NCBI RefSeq assembly: GCF_016745505.1
Contig: NZ_JAERUC010000027.1
Location: 1-64,000 of the forward strand
Reading direction: 5' to 3'
DNA from: Streptomyces silvae
GTDB lineage: Bacteria > Actinomycetota > Actinomycetes > Streptomycetales > Streptomycetaceae
Length of the DNA: 64,000 nt
A program made the position numbers and the translations under genes. Shown in pieces: positions 63,685 to 64,000 of this stretch; the stretch's first letter is position 1, and each line of letters begins with the position of its first letter. The notes beneath the pieces were generated by a model, which was given only the letters and a program-made list of their open reading frames with translations, did no database searches and was not told the DNA's origin.

Positions 63685-64000
63685 GTGGCGGAACGTAGCA
63701 CGGCTGCTGTCGACGTGGCCGACAACAGCGGCGACGAGCCGCTGACCGCCAAGGCGGGCGCGGCCACGACCGACGGGACGGCAACCCAGGACACAGAGGG
63801 CCCCGAGGACGCGAGCTCGAACGACGCGGACAGCGGGCGCGACAGCGCGGAATCCGTACCGGCGTCGCCCGATCTGCACAGCGGTCACAAGCTGGCCAGA
63901 CGCTACCGCCTCGAGGAGTGCGTCACCCGACTGGACGGATTCAGCAGCTGGCGGGCTGTCGACGAAAAGCTCCGGCGCGCGGTGGGCGTCCATCTGCTGC
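63685..64000 (+). CDS. Protein-kinase-like protein (5' part, truncated by window end)
   Basis: The visible 105 codons encode an acidic disordered N-terminus (Asp/Glu/Ser/Thr-rich) and then the beginning of a kinase-like domain, HKLARRYRLEECVTRLDGFSSWRAVDEKLRRAVGVHLL. No glycine-rich ATP loop is visible where one would be expected, so it may be a pseudokinase like those that regulate MurJ in actinobacteria. The GTG start follows GGGGAGGCAGGAAC. It lies 127 bp downstream of murJ. The gene runs beyond the window. Confidence 0.72.
   Translation, partial: MAERSTAAVDVADNSGDEPLTAKAGAATTDGTATQDTEGPEDASSNDADSGRDSAESVPASPDLHSGHKLARRYRLEECVTRLDGFSSWRAVDEKLRRAVGVHLL

Overview
The window is high-GC DNA with Streptomyces-type codon use. 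Several features identify a Streptomyces chromosome close to the replication origin: six exact copies of the Streptomyces parS 14-mer, DnaA-box clusters, ssgR-ssgA, a fused cydDC, a Rex operator, and the order dnaB / rplI-rpsR-ssb-rpsF / femX / PBP / ino1 / cca / murJ. oriC itself is not present, and neither are dnaA, dnaN or gyrB. I see no insertion sequence, complete prophage or CRISPR array. Nearly everything looks like conserved core DNA, and the best unusual signals are in the non-coding DNA.

Layout. 1-1.3 kb: a hexanucleotide repeat, tRNA-Ser(GCT) and a phage-antirepressor-like gene. 1.3-5 kb: a two-ATPase, two-permease ABC exporter operon, headed by a regular array of eight DnaA-type boxes at 5051-5155. 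5.2-10 kb: an alpha/beta-hydrolase/SDR fusion, kptA, an LLM oxidoreductase and a Cof-type HAD phosphatase. 10-18.1 kb: the respiratory block cydA-cydB-cydDC followed by a GAF histidine kinase, with a perfect Rex operator upstream. 18.3-25.2 kb: a HisC-like aminotransferase, a LacI regulator, a metallophosphoesterase, a membrane protein, and thiC behind a TPP riboswitch. 25.3-28.6 kb: a YibE/F membrane protein and the sporulation pair ssgR-ssgA. 28.7-41 kb: a mosaic of small metabolic genes and regulators (cupin, holin-like protein, cystathionine-lyase-like enzyme, LysR, Nudix, MFS/MarR, GNAT, winged-helix protein, beta-lactamase-like protein, ArsR/deformylase, TetR/quinone reductase). Several of these are divergent regulator-target pairs with visible operators.

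41-46.3 kb is core replication and translation: dnaB (facing a second DnaA-box cluster), a MATE transporter and the rpsF-ssb-rpsR-rplI cluster. 46.4-53.7 kb is envelope-oriented: a small membrane protein, FemX-type aminoacyltransferase, an alanine-racemase-fold protein, a GT87-like membrane glycosyltransferase and a bifunctional class A PBP with an ECF-like promoter. 54-57.3 kb: a PadR regulator with a 16+16 bp palindromic operator, inositol-phosphate synthase (the first step to mycothiol and PI lipids) and an MFS transporter, followed by two parS sites 60 bp apart. 57.4-64 kb: cca (the tRNA-Ser in this window does not encode its CCA), a large secreted and anchored DUF6049-type protein, murJ, and the 5' part of a kinase-like gene that runs off the window.

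Functional modules are microaerobic and redox respiration (Rex, cyd), chromosome organisation and initiation control (parS, DnaA boxes, dnaB, ssb), wall synthesis (femX, PBP, murJ) and sporulation (ssgA/R). I did not find a convincing wholly new multi-gene system. The strongest candidates for undescribed biology are the 13-14 bp-spaced DnaA-box array, the parS sites built into gene start regions, and the ArsR-type operator pair lying over its own start codon next to a second peptide deformylase.
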